Positions 27,700 to 38,193 of a DNA stretch of 64,000 nucleotides are shown in pieces. How positions within the stretch are numbered: position 1 is the stretch's first letter; each line of letters begins with the position of its first letter. The stretch is taken from positions 427,845 to 491,844 of the forward strand of contig NZ_JAHKPV010000021.1 of the NCBI RefSeq assembly GCF_018860765.1, read 5' to 3'. The notes beneath the pieces are model-generated. The model worked only from the letters and a program-made list of their open reading frames with translations, did no database searches and was not told the origin of the DNA. The position numbers and the translations under genes are program-made. Source of the DNA: Marinobacter salexigens. Its GTDB lineage: Bacteria > Pseudomonadota > Gammaproteobacteria > Pseudomonadales > Oleiphilaceae.

Positions 27700-29562
27700 T
27701 TAGGGGCGCGACACCTCAGCTGTGCTCCTTAGGAACTGCTGATAGGCGGCATACTCACGCTGACCTTCAAGCGATGCCAGAAAGCTTCGCAACTGGTCTA
27801 GATCACTATCGCCAGTTTCAGCATTGGTTTCCACATCACCCTCATTAACAGCATCAAGCGCAACCACTTCAATGCCATTATTCGTTATTGCAGAACCATA
27901 GCTCGGCTTGCCTTCGGCGGGGCGATTCAGAGAAAAGGCCGTCTGAATAACCCGCGGATCTACCCCAGAGGCATTGCGTGCCTGATCTTCAAACGACTCC
28001 CAATCACCAGAACCCAGAGAGTTCAATGATTCACCTTCCTCAAGACCCACAATAATTGCATCTGCACGCTCATTTAGCAGCTCTTCAGTCCTACGTGCCT
28101 CAAGAGTCCTGCGAATATCATCGCGCACATCTTCCAACGCAAGCTGCTGAGCTTCGCGATACTCACGAACACGGGCAACAACGGAAACACTATCACCAAC
28201 ATCTATCAGCTCGGTGTTGTAGCCACCCTCAAGCACATCGTCGGAGAACAGTTGGCGCACCAGTCCTGCGTGATCAAACGGCGCACGGCCGCCATCTTTG
28301 GTAATACCATTGGCCTCGCGAATTTCCAAACCTAGCTCTTTTGCCGGGCCAGCAAGATCGTCTGCCTCATATGCGGAATCGGCCAACTCTGCACGTACCT
28401 CAGCAAACTCTTTCGCAGCGCGCTCACGAGCAAGCTCCTCACGGAGCTTCTGCTCCAAGTCAGCCAACGGTGGCACTTCAGAGCGACGAACCTCATCCAG
28501 ACGAATCAGGTGAACACCAAAGCTGGTTGATACCGGGTCAGACACCTGCCCTTCCTCAAGCGCAAATAAGGCTTCTTCAAAGGCTTCGTCGTAAACACCA
28601 CGACCAGCAAACCCGAGGTCGCCGCCTTCTTTTGCAGACACAGTATCCACGGAGAATTCTTTTGCTAAATCCTCAAAGCTCTCTCCAGCTGTCAGGCGCT
28701 CTTGAATCGAGCTAATGGCCTGTTCTGCGTCACCCGCTTCCACCAAAATATGAGAGGCACGACGCTCTTCCCGGGCCAGATCGCCAGCACGCTGATCGTA
28801 GTATGCCTCAAGCTCATCCTGAGTGATCTCGATATTCTCTGCGAGGGAGCCCAAAGACAAAGTGATGTAGGCAGCATCAACCTGCTCCTGCTGTCTGAAT
28901 GCCGAGCCGTTCTCTTGGTAAAACGCCTCGATGTCAGCATCTGTGACTTCCACGTCACCGGAAACAGCACTCGCGGGAACCTGAAGAACTCGGAAGCTCC
29001 GGGTCTGGTTCTGGATTCGTAGAAGCTGAGCGGCATTTTCGTCGGCGACGAGGCCGCTTTGCATGATACCTGCTCGAATCTGGTTGACCACATACTGTTT
29101 GCGCATGGCCTCCCGGAACTCGCCCACACCCATGCCTAAATTACGCACTGATGCGACAAAGCGATCGCGGTTGAATTGCCCGTCCACCTGAAATTGCGGC
29201 ATTTGCGTAATCAGAGCATCAATATCCGCATCATTGAGTGAAAGGCCTTGTGCACTGGCATCCTGAATTAAAACCTGTTCCTGAATCAGCTGATCAAGAA
29301 CGTCTTTACGAATCTGGTCTTCATTAAGCAAAGCAGGATCGGGACGCTCCATTTCGCCCAACCGGCGCTGGCTTTCCATCTGCACAACCCGCAAGAAATC
29401 CCGCTCGGTAATATCTTCACCGTTAACTGTTGCCACTTCCGGCTCGCCCGAAAAGCCGCCAACAATGGCGTCCATTCCCCAAATGGAGAGGGACACGACC
29501 AGTAGACCGATGATGATCTTGGCAATCGTTCCCTGGGAGTTTTCCCGTATATCTTGAAGCAT
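27700..29562 (-). CDS. ppiD: Periplasmic folding chaperone PpiD
   Basis: 620 residues. One N-terminal membrane anchor (about 13-34), a SurA-N-like chaperone region (about 36-200), then a parvulin domain (about 265-360) with RASHILVEAGDAE, GGDLGFAGRG and FGVHLIRLDEV. It assists folding of exported proteins at the inner membrane. GGGAGAAAC precedes the ATG. It is downstream of hupB, as in many gammaproteobacteria, but a terminator separates them. Confidence 0.93.
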   Translation of the reverse strand: MLQDIRENSQGTIAKIIIGLLVVSLSIWGMDAIVGGFSGEPEVATVNGEDITERDFLRVVQMESQRRLGEMERPDPALLNEDQIRKDVLDQLIQEQVLIQDASAQGLSLNDADIDALITQMPQFQVDGQFNRDRFVASVRNLGMGVGEFREAMRKQYVVNQIRAGIMQSGLVADENAAQLLRIQNQTRSFRVLQVPASAVSGDVEVTDADIEAFYQENGSAFRQQEQVDAAYITLSLGSLAENIEITQDELEAYYDQRAGDLAREERRASHILVEAGDAEQAISSIQERLTAGESFEDLAKEFSVDTVSAKEGGDLGFAGRGVYDEAFEEALFALEEGQVSDPVSTSFGVHLIRLDEVRRSEVPPLADLEQKLREELARERAAKEFAEVRAELADSAYEADDLAGPAKELGLEIREANGITKDGGRAPFDHAGLVRQLFSDDVLEGGYNTELIDVGDSVSVVARVREYREAQQLALEDVRDDIRRTLEARRTEELLNERADAIIVGLEEGESLNSLGSGDWESFEDQARNASGVDPRVIQTAFSLNRPAEGKPSYGSAITNNGIEVVALDAVNEGDVETNAETGDSDLDQLRSFLASLEGQREYAAYQQFLRSTAEVSRP

Positions 29563-29597
29563 GTTTCTCCCAAACCCCTATACCGATTAACTTAACG

Positions 29598-29628
29598 TAA
29601 AAAGGCGCACCCTGTAGGAATGCGCCTT
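29598..29628 (-). terminator. Intrinsic terminator of hupB
   Basis: On the minus strand AAGGCGCA and TGCGCCTT (29621-29628 and 29602-29609) form an eight-base stem followed by T-rich sequence. A second GC-rich hairpin without T-run (29640-29665) lies closer to the hupB stop. Confidence 0.8.
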
Positions 29629-29678
29629 GAATTCTTCTTGGCGGCTCCTTTTGGCTGGAGCCGCCGGAGAAAGAACCG

Positions 29679-29951
29679 TTACTTAACGGCGTCTTTCAGG
29701 GCCTTACCTGCTTTAAACCCGGGCACTTTGGAAGCCGCAATCTTGATCTCGGCACCCGTTTGCGGGTTACGGCCCGTGCGCGCAGCACGGTCTTTCACGG
29801 AGAAAGTACCAAAACCGATCAGAGTAACCTGATCGCCTTTTTTGAGGGCACCGGTAATAGAGTTGGTCATTGCGTCCAGAGCACGGCCAGCGGCGGCTTT
29901 GGAAATATCTGCTGATTCTGCAATTGCATCGATAAGTTCGGACTTGTTCAC
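29679..29951 (-). CDS. hupB: DNA-binding protein HU-beta
   Basis: 90 residues, the standard HU length. [21 protein letters not shown] is the DNA-gripping arm; [11 protein letters not shown] ends the protein. It bends DNA and compacts the nucleoid. The start is GTG at 29951, with AGGGG seven bases upstream. A clear sigma-70 promoter lies about 200 bases upstream. It sits between lon and ppiD, as is common in this class. Confidence 0.97.
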   Translation of the reverse strand: MNKSELIDAIAESADISKAAAGRALDAMTNSITGALKKGDQVTLIGFGTFSVKDRAARTGRNPQTGAEIKIAASKVPGFKAGKALKDAVK

Positions 29952-30145
29952 ACTAAACCCCTTCGCTTTCAGGTTGAAGATGTTCTAGGTCGGATTGTTT
30001 TTTTCTCGGATGCTCTCGACTATCGCATAAGCGGTCGGAGAATTCCATTCTTCGGTTTTCTTATTCCTTTCGGCGTTCAACCGGTGTTCGGAATAGGCAC
30101 ATATGGCGCGGGAGCCCTTGGTATTGGCTGCTTCACGGCGAAACA

Positions 30146-30175
30146 GTTATACCAATGGGCTCTCCGGCATGTCAA
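30146..30175 (-). promoter_or_regulatory. Sigma-70 promoter of hupB
   Basis: On the minus strand a perfect -35 TTGACA (30170-30175) is followed after 18 bases by -10 TATAAC (30146-30151). It gives a leader of nearly 190 bases before the hupB GTG. Confidence 0.75.
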
Positions 30176-30190
30176 CAACTCATGTTGGGT

Positions 30191-32608
30191 TTAATGTGTA
30201 TTTATGCGTTCTGCACTGTCACTTTCGTCGTCACGGGGCTTGCTTGACCCTGCTTCAGACGATGAGCTGTCCTTGCGCAGCTCGGGCGCATAGGCAAGCG
30301 CAATATCCAGCACTTCATCAATCCACTTGACCGGAATTATCTCGAGTGATTCTTTGATATTATCCGGTATCTCTTTGAGATCCCTAACATTTTCATCAGG
30401 TATCACAATCGTTTTGATACCGCCCCTATGAGCGGCAAGTAGCTTTTCCTTGAGCCCACCAATAGGCAGTACTCGTCCCCGGAGGGTGATCTCACCGGTC
30501 ATCGCGACGTCTGCTCGAACCGGAATTTTAGTCAATGCAGAAACAAGCGCTGTACACATGCCAATACCGGCACTTGGGCCATCTTTTGGCGTAGCACCCT
30601 CAGGTACGTGCACATGAAGATCGTGTTTTTCGTGGAAATCGTCGGCGATACCCAGCCCCGGCGCTCGGCTTCTAACAACGGTAAGCGCGGTCTGGATAGA
30701 CTCCTGCATCACGTCACCAAGCGAGCCTGTCTTAACCACTCTGCCCTTGCCCGGTGTAAGTGCGCACTCTATGGTCAGCAGCTCGCCTCCCACCTGAGTC
30801 CAAGCAAGACCCGTTACCTGCCCAATCTGGTTGGTTTCCTCCGCCAACCCGTAATTGAACTTGCGCACTCCGGAATAGTGCTCGAGCATGTCAGGCTCGA
30901 TGGTGATGACGGCTTTCTCGTTGGCCTCCACATGCTCGCGCACTACTTTGCGGCATATCTTGGCAATTTCCCGCTCCAGACCACGCACACCGGCTTCGCG
31001 AGTGTAATAACGCACAATATCCCGCAACGCGGCTTCGCTCAGGGTGAGCTCATCTTTACGCAATCCATTGGCCTTGATCTGCTTCGGCAACAGATAACGC
31101 AACGCAATATTTACTTTTTCATCTTCGGTATAACCCGGGATCCGGATAATCTCCATGCGATCCAGCAGTGCTGCCGGGATGTCCATAGAGTTGGAAGTAC
31201 ACACGAACATAACGTCGGAAAGATCGTAATCCACTTCCAGATAGTGATCGTTGAACGTGTGATTTTGCTCAGGATCCAGAACCTCAAGTAATGCGGAGGC
31301 GGGATCACCCCGGTGGTCCATACCCATTTTGTCGATTTCGTCGAACAAAAATAGAGGGTTTTTCACACCGACTTTCGACAGCTTTTGCAACAGTTTACCC
31401 GGCAAGGCACCAATATAGGTTTTACGATGGCCGCGAATTTCGGCTTCATCGCGCACTCCGCCAAGAGCCATTCGCGTGTACTTGCGGTTTGTCGCTCTGG
31501 CAATAGACTGCCCAAGGGATGTTTTACCGACACCAGGAGGCCCTACAAGACACAGCACGGGGCCTTTCACTTTTTTGACACGACTCTGCACTGCGAGGTA
31601 TTCAAGGATACGCTTCTTGACCTCATCAAGGCCGTAGTGATCCTGATCGAGAATCTCCCGTGCCTTCTCGATATCGTGGCGCACCCGACTGCGCTTTTTC
31701 CAGGGGACTGCCAGCATCCAATCGATATAGCCACGAACAACTGTAGCCTCTGCCGACATTGGCGACATCATCTTGAGCTTGTTCAGTTCAGATTCTGTCT
31801 TTTTGCGGGCTTCTTCGGGCAGACCAGCCTCTTCGAGCTTTTGCTCCAGCTCTTCAAAATCGTTATTACCTTCGCCAAGGTTACCCATCTCTTTCTGGAT
31901 AGCCTTCATTTGCTCGTTCAGGTAATACTCACGCTGACTGCGTTCCATTTGCTTTTTTACTCGCCCACGGATGCGTTTCTCAACCTCAATAAGGTCGATC
32001 TCACCATCCAGTTTCCCGAGTAGAAGTTCAACACGGACATTAATATCCAGAGCTTCCAGAAGTTCCTGCTTTTCTGGAATGCGCATCTCAAGATGGGCAG
32101 CCATGGTATCGGCAAGACGTTCGAGCTCTTCGATTCCGGTCAGCGCGTTGGAGACTTCCGAAGGAACTTTTCGAGACAGCTTCACGTACTTTTCAAATTC
32201 GTCCGTAAGGGTCTTCATAAGCACATCTTCTTCGCGCTCAGGAAGGCTCTCTTCGTCCATCAGGGTAGCCCCGCCGGACAGGTATTCCGCTTCTGTTATA
32301 TTACTGATCGCAGCCCGGGCATTACCCTCAACCAACACCTTAACGGTGCCGTCCGGGAGCCGAAGCATTTGCAGTACAGTTGCCAGCGTACCCATTTCAA
32401 AAACGTCACCCGGGCCAGGCTCATCCGTAGAGGCGTCTCGCTGGGCTACTAGAAGGATTTCCTTGCTTCCTTCCATCGCGGCTTCAAGAGCCTGAATGGA
32501 TTTCTCGCGGCCCACAAACAGGGGGACCACCATGTGCGGAAACACCACCACATCCCGAAGCGGGAGTAGCGGGTATTCTTGCACGATATCTTGGGGTATC
32601 CGGGTCAT
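30191..32608 (-). CDS. lon: ATP-dependent protease Lon
   Basis: 805 residues: N-terminal substrate domain, AAA+ module with [11 protein letters not shown] (about 357-367), and Ser-Lys protease domain with DGPSAGIGM (Ser about 676) and [11 protein letters not shown]. It degrades misfolded and regulatory proteins in the cytoplasm. The tail after about 780 is a short Ser/Asp-rich extension. GAGGATTCCTT precedes the ATG; a heat-shock-type promoter lies just upstream. Confidence 0.98.
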   Translation of the reverse strand: MTRIPQDIVQEYPLLPLRDVVVFPHMVVPLFVGREKSIQALEAAMEGSKEILLVAQRDASTDEPGPGDVFEMGTLATVLQMLRLPDGTVKVLVEGNARAAISNITEAEYLSGGATLMDEESLPEREEDVLMKTLTDEFEKYVKLSRKVPSEVSNALTGIEELERLADTMAAHLEMRIPEKQELLEALDINVRVELLLGKLDGEIDLIEVEKRIRGRVKKQMERSQREYYLNEQMKAIQKEMGNLGEGNNDFEELEQKLEEAGLPEEARKKTESELNKLKMMSPMSAEATVVRGYIDWMLAVPWKKRSRVRHDIEKAREILDQDHYGLDEVKKRILEYLAVQSRVKKVKGPVLCLVGPPGVGKTSLGQSIARATNRKYTRMALGGVRDEAEIRGHRKTYIGALPGKLLQKLSKVGVKNPLFLFDEIDKMGMDHRGDPASALLEVLDPEQNHTFNDHYLEVDYDLSDVMFVCTSNSMDIPAALLDRMEIIRIPGYTEDEKVNIALRYLLPKQIKANGLRKDELTLSEAALRDIVRYYTREAGVRGLEREIAKICRKVVREHVEANEKAVITIEPDMLEHYSGVRKFNYGLAEETNQIGQVTGLAWTQVGGELLTIECALTPGKGRVVKTGSLGDVMQESIQTALTVVRSRAPGLGIADDFHEKHDLHVHVPEGATPKDGPSAGIGMCTALVSALTKIPVRADVAMTGEITLRGRVLPIGGLKEKLLAAHRGGIKTIVIPDENVRDLKEIPDNIKESLEIIPVKWIDEVLDIALAYAPELRKDSSSSEAGSSKPRDDESDSAERINTH

Positions 32609-32650
32609 AAGGAATCCTCTGAGGATGTTTCTTTCAGCATACCACCCTTC

Positions 32651-32675
32651 ATTGGGGCGACCTCTGAAATTGCAA
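32651..32675 (-). promoter_or_regulatory. Sigma-32-like heat-shock promoter of lon
   Basis: On the minus strand TTGCAA (32670-32675) and CCCCAAT (32651-32657) are separated by 12 bases, close to the heat-shock consensus CTTGAAA and CCCCAT. It is 43 bases before the lon ATG. Confidence 0.55.
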
Positions 32676-32721
32676 TCTTTTTACCAAACGACACAACGTA
32701 AAGCGCTGTTGATACAAACCA

Positions 32722-32754
32722 TTAAAAAAGGGGCGTTCCCGCCCCTTTTTTAAA
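32722..32754. terminator. Intrinsic terminator of clpX
   Basis: A stem of 13-14 pairs with GGGGC/GCCCC at its base and A/T-rich outer part, loop GTTCCC. It ends transcription from clpX and, by symmetry, could stop the other strand as well. Confidence 0.88.
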
Positions 32755-32792
32755 TTTCTTTAAGTCACTAGCCACTTTTAAGTGGAGCCTGA

Positions 32793-34076
32793 TCAATCAT
32801 CCGGCACTGCTTTGGCATGATCGTTGTTGGCGTATATCTTAAACGGTTCTGAATCGCCCTTGATCACGCTTTCATCAATCACCACCTTGGAGATGTCGTG
32901 CTCCGAAGGAATTTGATACATCGTATCCAGCAGCGTGGCTTCCATGATGGAACGAAGGCCACGAGCACCAGTTTTGCGTTCCAGTGCCTTGCCAGCAACT
33001 GCGCGCAGTGCGTCGTCCCGGAAGTCAAGTTCCACACCTTCCATATCAAACAGCTTCTGGTACTGCTTAGTTAGGGAGTTTTTCGGCTCTGTCAGGATCT
33101 GCACAAGGGCATCTTCATCCAACTCCATCAGAGTAGCAACGACCGGCAAACGCCCAACAAACTCGGGGATCAAACCGTACTTAACCAGATCTTCGGTCTC
33201 GACATCCTTGATCACATCACCCGTATTTTTGCTTTCTTCCCGACTGGCAACTGCTGCCGAGAAGCCAATGCTGCTCTTTTCAGTCCGGTCACGGATAACC
33301 TTGTCAAGCCCTGCAAACGCACCGCCACAGATAAATAGCATATTGCCAGTATCAACCTGCAGAAACTCTTGCTGCGGATGCTTGCGTCCGCCCTGAGGCG
33401 GCACAGATGCAACTGTACCTTCAATGAGCTTCAGCAGCGCCTGCTGCACACCCTCACCCGAAACATCCCGGGTGATGGATGGGTTATCAGATTTGCGCGA
33501 AATCTTATCGATCTCGTCAATGTACACAATGCCGCGCTGGGCTTTGTCTACATCGTAATCACATTTCTGGAGCAGCTTCTGGATGATATTCTCAACATCC
33601 TCACCCACATAGCCGGCTTCTGTAAGCGTTGTAGCATCTGCGATGGTAAAGGGTACATTGAGCATACGCGCGAGTGTTTCAGCGAGCAGCGTTTTACCGC
33701 TACCAGTCGGCCCAATCAGCAGGATATTACTCTTGCCAAGCTCGACATCGCCCTTGCCTTCACCATAGCGGAGGCGCTTGTAGTGGTTATAAACCGCTAC
33801 TGCGAGTACAACTTTGGCACGATCCTGACCAATGACATATTCATCCAGCGTGTTGCGGATTTCAGCCGGCGTCGGAAGGCGATCACTCGGCTCCTCCTGT
33901 GCATTCTCCTGAATTTCTTCGCGGATGATATCGTTGCACAGGTCGACACACTCGTCGCAGATGAACACCGAAGGCCCTGCAATGAGCTTACGGACTTCAT
34001 GCTGGCTCTTTCCACAAAACGAGCAGTAGAGCAACTTGCCGTTATCGTCGCCTCTGCCGTTTCTTTCATCTGCCAT
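32793..34076 (-). CDS. clpX: ClpX, unfoldase subunit of ClpXP protease
   Basis: 427 residues. The N-terminal zinc domain has four cysteines (18, 21, 40, 43). The AAA+ part has GPTGSGKT (about 123-130) and VYIDEIDKI. It unfolds tagged proteins and feeds them to ClpP, whose gene is 78 bases upstream on the same strand. GAGGTATTTCA precedes the ATG. Confidence 0.98.
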   Translation of the reverse strand: MADERNGRGDDNGKLLYCSFCGKSQHEVRKLIAGPSVFICDECVDLCNDIIREEIQENAQEEPSDRLPTPAEIRNTLDEYVIGQDRAKVVLAVAVYNHYKRLRYGEGKGDVELGKSNILLIGPTGSGKTLLAETLARMLNVPFTIADATTLTEAGYVGEDVENIIQKLLQKCDYDVDKAQRGIVYIDEIDKISRKSDNPSITRDVSGEGVQQALLKLIEGTVASVPPQGGRKHPQQEFLQVDTGNMLFICGGAFAGLDKVIRDRTEKSSIGFSAAVASREESKNTGDVIKDVETEDLVKYGLIPEFVGRLPVVATLMELDEDALVQILTEPKNSLTKQYQKLFDMEGVELDFRDDALRAVAGKALERKTGARGLRSIMEATLLDTMYQIPSEHDISKVVIDESVIKGDSEPFKIYANNDHAKAVPDD

Positions 34077-34154
34077 TGAAATACCTCTGATCTCGTTTTG
34101 CCAGCGTTTTAGATAGTCGGGCGCTGGCCAGGGGTGATGCTATTACTACCAGTA

Positions 34155-34790
34155 TTATTTATTCGGCACGCGCTTATCAAGTATCGAGTCAATAAGCCCG
34201 TACTCTTTAGCCTGCGTCGGATCCATAAAATTGTCGCGATCCGTATCTTTTGCAAGCGTTTCCAAATCCTGACCGGTGTGATGGGCCAGTATGGAATTCA
34301 GCGTATGCCGGATTTTAAGAATTTCACGGGTATGAATTTCAATATCAGTTGCCTGCCCCTGATAACCACCCAAAGGCTGGTGAATCATAACCCGCGAGTT
34401 AGGCAAGCAAGCACGCTTACCAGGCGCACCGCCAGCCAAAAGGAAGGCTCCCATGCTAGCCGCTTGGCCAACACACAGAGTTGAGACGTCCGGCTTGATG
34501 AACTGCATGGTGTCGTAAATGGACATACCAGCTGTTACAGACCCACCCGGGCTATTGATGTAGAGGTGGATATCTTTATCCGGATTTTCAGACTCCAAAA
34601 ACAGAAGCTGAGCCACGATCAGGTTCGCCATGTGATCTTCCACCTGCCCAACCATGAAGATCACCCGCTCCTTGAGCAGACGGGAATAAATATCAAACGA
34701 ACGCTCTCCACGAGCGGTCTGCTCAATAACCATCGGCACCAGAGCGGATCTGGTAAGCATTGCGGGATCATCAATCGGTTTCTGCATCAT
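34155..34790 (-). CDS. clpP: ClpP protease subunit
   Basis: 211 residues. The catalytic Ser112 lies in ASMGAFLL, His137 in VMIHQPL, with an Asp in the C-terminal third. It forms the tetradecameric peptidase that works with ClpX. The start ATG at 34790 gives MMQKP; AAGGAG is 12 bases upstream. It lies between tig and clpX, the common order tig-clpP-clpX-lon. Confidence 0.98.
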   Translation of the reverse strand: MMQKPIDDPAMLTRSALVPMVIEQTARGERSFDIYSRLLKERVIFMVGQVEDHMANLIVAQLLFLESENPDKDIHLYINSPGGSVTAGMSIYDTMQFIKPDVSTLCVGQAASMGAFLLAGGAPGKRACLPNSRVMIHQPLGGYQGQATDIEIHTREILKIRHTLNSILAHHTGQDLETLAKDTDRDNFMDPTQAKEYGLIDSILDKRVPNK

Positions 34791-34883
34791 GATGCGCCTG
34801 AACTCCTTATGGACAGATGGAACGTGGTTTCACACCACGGCTACTTCAGTATTCTTGTACTGTGCCAGTCGCAAGCCAAGATG

Positions 34884-34908
34884 AAAACAGCCGGACATGC
34901 CGGCTGTT
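34884..34908 (-). terminator. Hairpin between tig and clpP
   Basis: AACAGCCGG (34886-34894) and CCGGCTGTT (34900-34908) form a nine-base stem with loop of five. On the minus strand a short T-run follows. It may partially terminate tig transcription before clpP. Confidence 0.6.
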
Positions 34909-34970
34909 AGCTCTGTTCGGCCAGCCCGGGCCAAAAGTATATCTGACCCTGACACCAACGCTTCGCCTTA

Positions 34971-36275
34971 TCAGCGCTGGGGCTGTCCTGCCTGAATGGC
35001 TTCTTCGTATTTAACTTTCTTCTCTTTGACCTTAGCCTGAGAGAGAACATAGTCAACAACCTGATCTTCCAGTACAGAAGACTCAATCTGGCTTTTTTGC
35101 TCCGGGTTACCGTTGAAATGAGCAATCACCTCGTCAGGTTGTTCATACGTTGACGCAATTTCTTGGATCTTTTCATCAACCTTGGCAGCATCAACTTTCA
35201 GATCGTTTGCCTTAACAACTTCCTGGAACAACAGGCCGGTCTTCACGCGACGGTCAGCTTGCTCCTGAAAAATTTCCTTGGGTAGCTGCTGAAAGTCTAC
35301 TTGTCCGCCAAAGCGCTGAACTGCGTCCTGACGAAGGCGATCAATTTCCTGATCTGTCAGTGCAGCAGGAACCTCGAACTCAGTTGATTCAAGAAGACCG
35401 TCTACAACGTCATTTTTAACCTTGTTAGATACAGCCTGCTTGAGCTCACGCTCCATGTTCTTTTTCACTTCTTCACGGAACGCAGCTTCGTCTTCTGCCT
35501 CAATACCGAACTTGGTGAAGAACTCGGCATTTAATTCAGGCAGCTGAGGCTCTTCAACTTCGTGAATTTTGATTTCAAACTTCGCTGGCTTACCTTTGAG
35601 GTCTTCGTTGTGATAGTCCTCTGGGAAGGTCACTTCGATTTCCAGCTCTTCACCGGCCTTGCCACCAACAATCGCTTTTTCAAAACCTGGAATCATTTGA
35701 TCCGAACCCAGAGTCAGCTTGTGGCCTTCTGCAGCGCCGCCTTCGAATTCTTCACCATCAATGAAGCCTTTAAAGTCGATGGTCAGCACGTCCTTGTTCT
35801 TGGACTTGCGCTTCACAGATTTCATGGTGGCCTGCTGACGACGCAGGTTATCGATCATGGTGTCGATATCCTTGTCGGTGATCTCAGAAGTCAGCTTCTC
35901 GATAGAGACTTTGCTCAGATCGCCCAATTCAATTTCAGGAAGCACTTCGAAGATGGCAACAAATTCCAGATCTTTGCCGGCTTCCATTGTTTTGGGCTCA
36001 AGCTTTGGCCAACCCGCCGGATTAATATCCTGCTCCTGCAGTGCCTTAATGTAATTGTCGCGCATAATTTCGCCGACAATTTCCTGGCGAACACTGTCAC
36101 CGAAACGACGCTTGACCACGCTCATGGGCACCTTACCAGGGCGGAAACCATTCAGACGCACAGTGCGCGCAGTTTCCTGCAGGCGTTTCTGAACCGCCTG
36201 ATCAATTTCCTGGGCGGGCACACCAATCGTCATGCGACGCTCGATGTTGGAGGTCGTTTCAACAGACACTTGCAT
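34971..36275 (-). CDS. tig: Trigger factor
   Basis: 434 residues. The ribosome-binding signature is GFRPGKVP (about 44-51); an FKBP-type isomerase domain (about 160-245) follows, then the C-terminal chaperone arms. It is a ribosome-associated chaperone for new chains. GAGGATCTTCC lies before the ATG. Upstream, 36276-36514 is a gap with the tig promoter region; I could not pick a convincing -35/-10 pair. Confidence 0.97.
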   Translation of the reverse strand: MQVSVETTSNIERRMTIGVPAQEIDQAVQKRLQETARTVRLNGFRPGKVPMSVVKRRFGDSVRQEIVGEIMRDNYIKALQEQDINPAGWPKLEPKTMEAGKDLEFVAIFEVLPEIELGDLSKVSIEKLTSEITDKDIDTMIDNLRRQQATMKSVKRKSKNKDVLTIDFKGFIDGEEFEGGAAEGHKLTLGSDQMIPGFEKAIVGGKAGEELEIEVTFPEDYHNEDLKGKPAKFEIKIHEVEEPQLPELNAEFFTKFGIEAEDEAAFREEVKKNMERELKQAVSNKVKNDVVDGLLESTEFEVPAALTDQEIDRLRQDAVQRFGGQVDFQQLPKEIFQEQADRRVKTGLLFQEVVKANDLKVDAAKVDEKIQEIASTYEQPDEVIAHFNGNPEQKSQIESSVLEDQVVDYVLSQAKVKEKKVKYEEAIQAGQPQR

Positions 36276-36514
36276 GGAAGATCCTCAAATTTCGGGTTCG
36301 GTATGTGAATGAAATTAAAACCAAAAGTCCGTTTCTGGGAGGCTTTCCCGGAAAGGACCCAAAATTAAAAGCCGACAGTTTATCACGGTTTACCCCAGCG
36401 AGAGAATCACCTACCAAGGTAGTTTCAGAGTTCGTGATAACAGCGACACACTCTGTGAGCAGGAGTTTGGGGCAAAAACTGAAAAACAAAGGGGTACCGG
36501 GGCAAACTGAAAAG

Positions 36515-36550
36515 AAAAAAGGCTCTTAGATCGTCTCTAAGAGCCTTTTA
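36515..36550 (-). terminator. Terminator of the tRNA operon
   Basis: A 14-base perfect stem (36517-36530 with 36536-36549) with a five-base loop, T-rich on both strands. It lies just after the last tRNA of the minus-strand array. Confidence 0.9.
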
Positions 36551-36554
36551 AAAA

Positions 36555-36639
36555 TGGTCGGGTTGGGGAGAATCGAACTCCCACTCCTCTCGGAACCAGA
36601 ACCTAAATCTGGCGCGTCTACCAATTTCGCCACAACCCG
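36555..36639 (-). tRNA. tRNA-Leu (anticodon TAG)
   Basis: 85 bases with a long variable arm as in class II tRNAs. Acceptor arms CGGGTTG and CAACCCG pair, the anticodon loop reads TTTAGGT, and ACCA is encoded at the 3' end. Last gene of the array. Confidence 0.96.
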
Positions 36640-36654
36640 GATTTTTAATAAAAG

Positions 36655-36731
36655 TGGGGTGGACGAAGGGGATCGAACCCTCGACCGCAGGAGTCACAAT
36701 CCTGAGCTCTACCAACTGAGCTACGTCCACC
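36655..36731 (-). tRNA. tRNA-His (anticodon GTG)
   Basis: Acceptor arms GTGGACG and CGTCCAC pair, the anticodon is GTG, and CCA is encoded. An extra G at position -1 (base 36731) faces C73, the hallmark of tRNA-His. Confidence 0.96.
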
Positions 36732-36843
36732 ACATAGAGACATACCTTTCGGTATAATCCGACAGCTTTTCAAAGCTGCTGTTCAACTTATTTAACACCA
36801 AAACGTCAGTGCTAAATCAGCTTCGATCAAGCCGACGCTTTAA

Positions 36844-36920
36844 TGGCGCGCCCGGCAGGACTCGAACCTGCGACCCTCGGCTTAGAAGGCCGATGCTCTA
36901 TCCAGCTGAGCTACGGGCGC
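36844..36920 (-). tRNA. tRNA-Arg (anticodon TCT)
   Basis: 77 bases. Acceptor arms GCGCCCG and CGGGCGC pair, the anticodon loop is CTTCTAA with TCT, the T-loop GTTCGAGTC is standard, and CCA is encoded. Confidence 0.96.
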
Positions 36921-36952
36921 TTGACCGTTGGCCTAGCTGAACATTCAGAAAA

Positions 36953-37029
36953 TGGTCGGGGTAGAGAGATTCGAACTCCCGACATCCTGCTCCCAAAGCA
37001 GGCGCGCTACCAGACTGCGCTATACCCCG
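36953..37029 (-). tRNA. tRNA-Pro (anticodon TGG)
   Basis: 77 bases. Acceptor arms CGGGGTA and TACCCCG pair, the anticodon is TGG, and ACCA ends the gene. It is first in the array Pro-Arg-His-Leu. Confidence 0.96.
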
Positions 37030-37062
37030 TTTAAACTGAACAATATCTGCATCAGCAAAGTT

Positions 37063-37098
37063 GGCGCGCATATTACCGTCGCCAAATCGATCCGTCAA
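37063..37098 (-). promoter_or_regulatory. Promoter of the tRNA operon, with GC-rich discriminator
   Basis: On the minus strand -35 TTGACG (37093-37098), 17 bases, then -10 TAATAT (37070-37075). The next seven bases (37063-37069) are all G or C, the mark of stringently controlled stable-RNA promoters. The start point is near 37062, about 33 bases before tRNA-Pro. Confidence 0.8.
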
Positions 37099-37254
37099 CA
37101 AAGAAAATCAAATTCTCTCTTAAATCAGTTATTTTAAACTCGACCGCCCCGCAAACCGCGGCTTTAGCCCAACGCTCCACCAATTGGAGTTAAGCGACAA
37201 GCGTGAGACAATGATGCCCCTTTTATTTACCCATGCCAACTGACAAGACGAAAC

Positions 37255-38112
37255 ATGAGCGCCAAACTGATCAATGGAAAAGAAATTGCCGCCGCAGTGC
37301 GACAGCAAGTCGCTGCCGGCGTAGAAGCACGTGCCCGCAAAGGCCTGCGCGCGCCGGGCCTAGCTGTAGTACTAGTGGGAAACGATCCAGCTTCCGAAGT
37401 CTATGTAGGTAATAAACGCAAAGCGTGTAACGCCGCAGGCATTCTTTCACTGTCCTACGACCTGCCTGCAGACACCTCGCAGCAAGCGTTAGAAGCTCTG
37501 GTCGATGAACTGAATGACAATCCTGCGGTTGATGGAATACTGGTACAGCTTCCATTACCCAACCATCTGGATGCAGACCCGATCTTACTGAAAATTCGAC
37601 CAGATAAAGATGTGGATGGCTTCCATCCCTACAACATAGGGCGCCTAGTCCAGCGTAAGCCTGCACTCAGGCCATGCACACCGGCTGGCGTGATCACCCT
37701 ACTCGATAGCATCGATACCCCCTACAAAGGGCAGCACGCAGTGATTGTAGGCGCATCCAATATTGTCGGCCGCCCTATGACCATGGAATTACTGCTCAAA
37801 GGTGCAACCACCACAGTGTGCCACCGCTTCACACCGGATTTAGAAAAGTTTGTCCGTGAAGCCGACATTTTGATTGCTGCGGTAGGCAAACCCGGCTTGA
37901 TTAAAGGCGACTGGGTGAAGCCTGGCGCAACTGTGATTGATGTGGGTATAAATCGTATGGAAAACGGCAAACTACAAGGGGACGTGGACTTCACAGCTGC
38001 CTCGACCCGAGCAGCATACATCACACCCGTGCCGGGTGGCGTAGGCCCCATGACGATTGCCACCCTCCTACAAAACACCCTGTACGCAGCAAACGAACTG
38101 CACAACGAGTGA
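37255..38112 (+). CDS. folD: Methylenetetrahydrofolate dehydrogenase/cyclohydrolase
   Basis: 285 residues. Typical motifs are [18 protein letters not shown] (catalytic Lys), [10 protein letters not shown] and [14 protein letters not shown]. It interconverts methylene- and formyl-tetrahydrofolate in one-carbon metabolism. It diverges from the tRNA operon and ends at a bidirectional terminator. The ribosome site is weak (GACGAAAC). Confidence 0.97.
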   Translation: MSAKLINGKEIAAAVRQQVAAGVEARARKGLRAPGLAVVLVGNDPASEVYVGNKRKACNAAGILSLSYDLPADTSQQALEALVDELNDNPAVDGILVQLPLPNHLDADPILLKIRPDKDVDGFHPYNIGRLVQRKPALRPCTPAGVITLLDSIDTPYKGQHAVIVGASNIVGRPMTMELLLKGATTTVCHRFTPDLEKFVREADILIAAVGKPGLIKGDWVKPGATVIDVGINRMENGKLQGDVDFTAASTRAAYITPVPGGVGPMTIATLLQNTLYAANELHNE

Positions 38113-38149
38113 TGATTCAGCGCCCTCAACCTTCCCCCCTTGAATAAAA

Positions 38150-38181
38150 ACTAAAAAACCCGCCAAAGCGGGTTTTTTAGT
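38150..38181. terminator. Bidirectional terminator folD/glcB
   Basis: A 14-base perfect stem (38150-38163 with 38168-38181) with loop CAAA and T-runs on both strands, between two convergent genes. Confidence 0.93.
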
Positions 38182-38193
38182 ATCAGCTAATTA

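Noticed and set aside
30608-31291. 227-codon open frame on the plus strand
   Set aside because: It lies fully inside lon on the other strand, has no ribosome site or recognisable domain, and lon is certain.
33369-34079. 236-codon open frame on the plus strand
   Set aside because: Antisense shadow of clpX.
35562-36308. 248-codon open frame on the plus strand
   Set aside because: Antisense shadow of trigger factor.
36276-36514. Possible promoter or small gene between tig and the tRNA array
   Set aside because: No convincing -35/-10 pair and no open frame with a ribosome site; I see nothing definite apart from the terminator at its right end.
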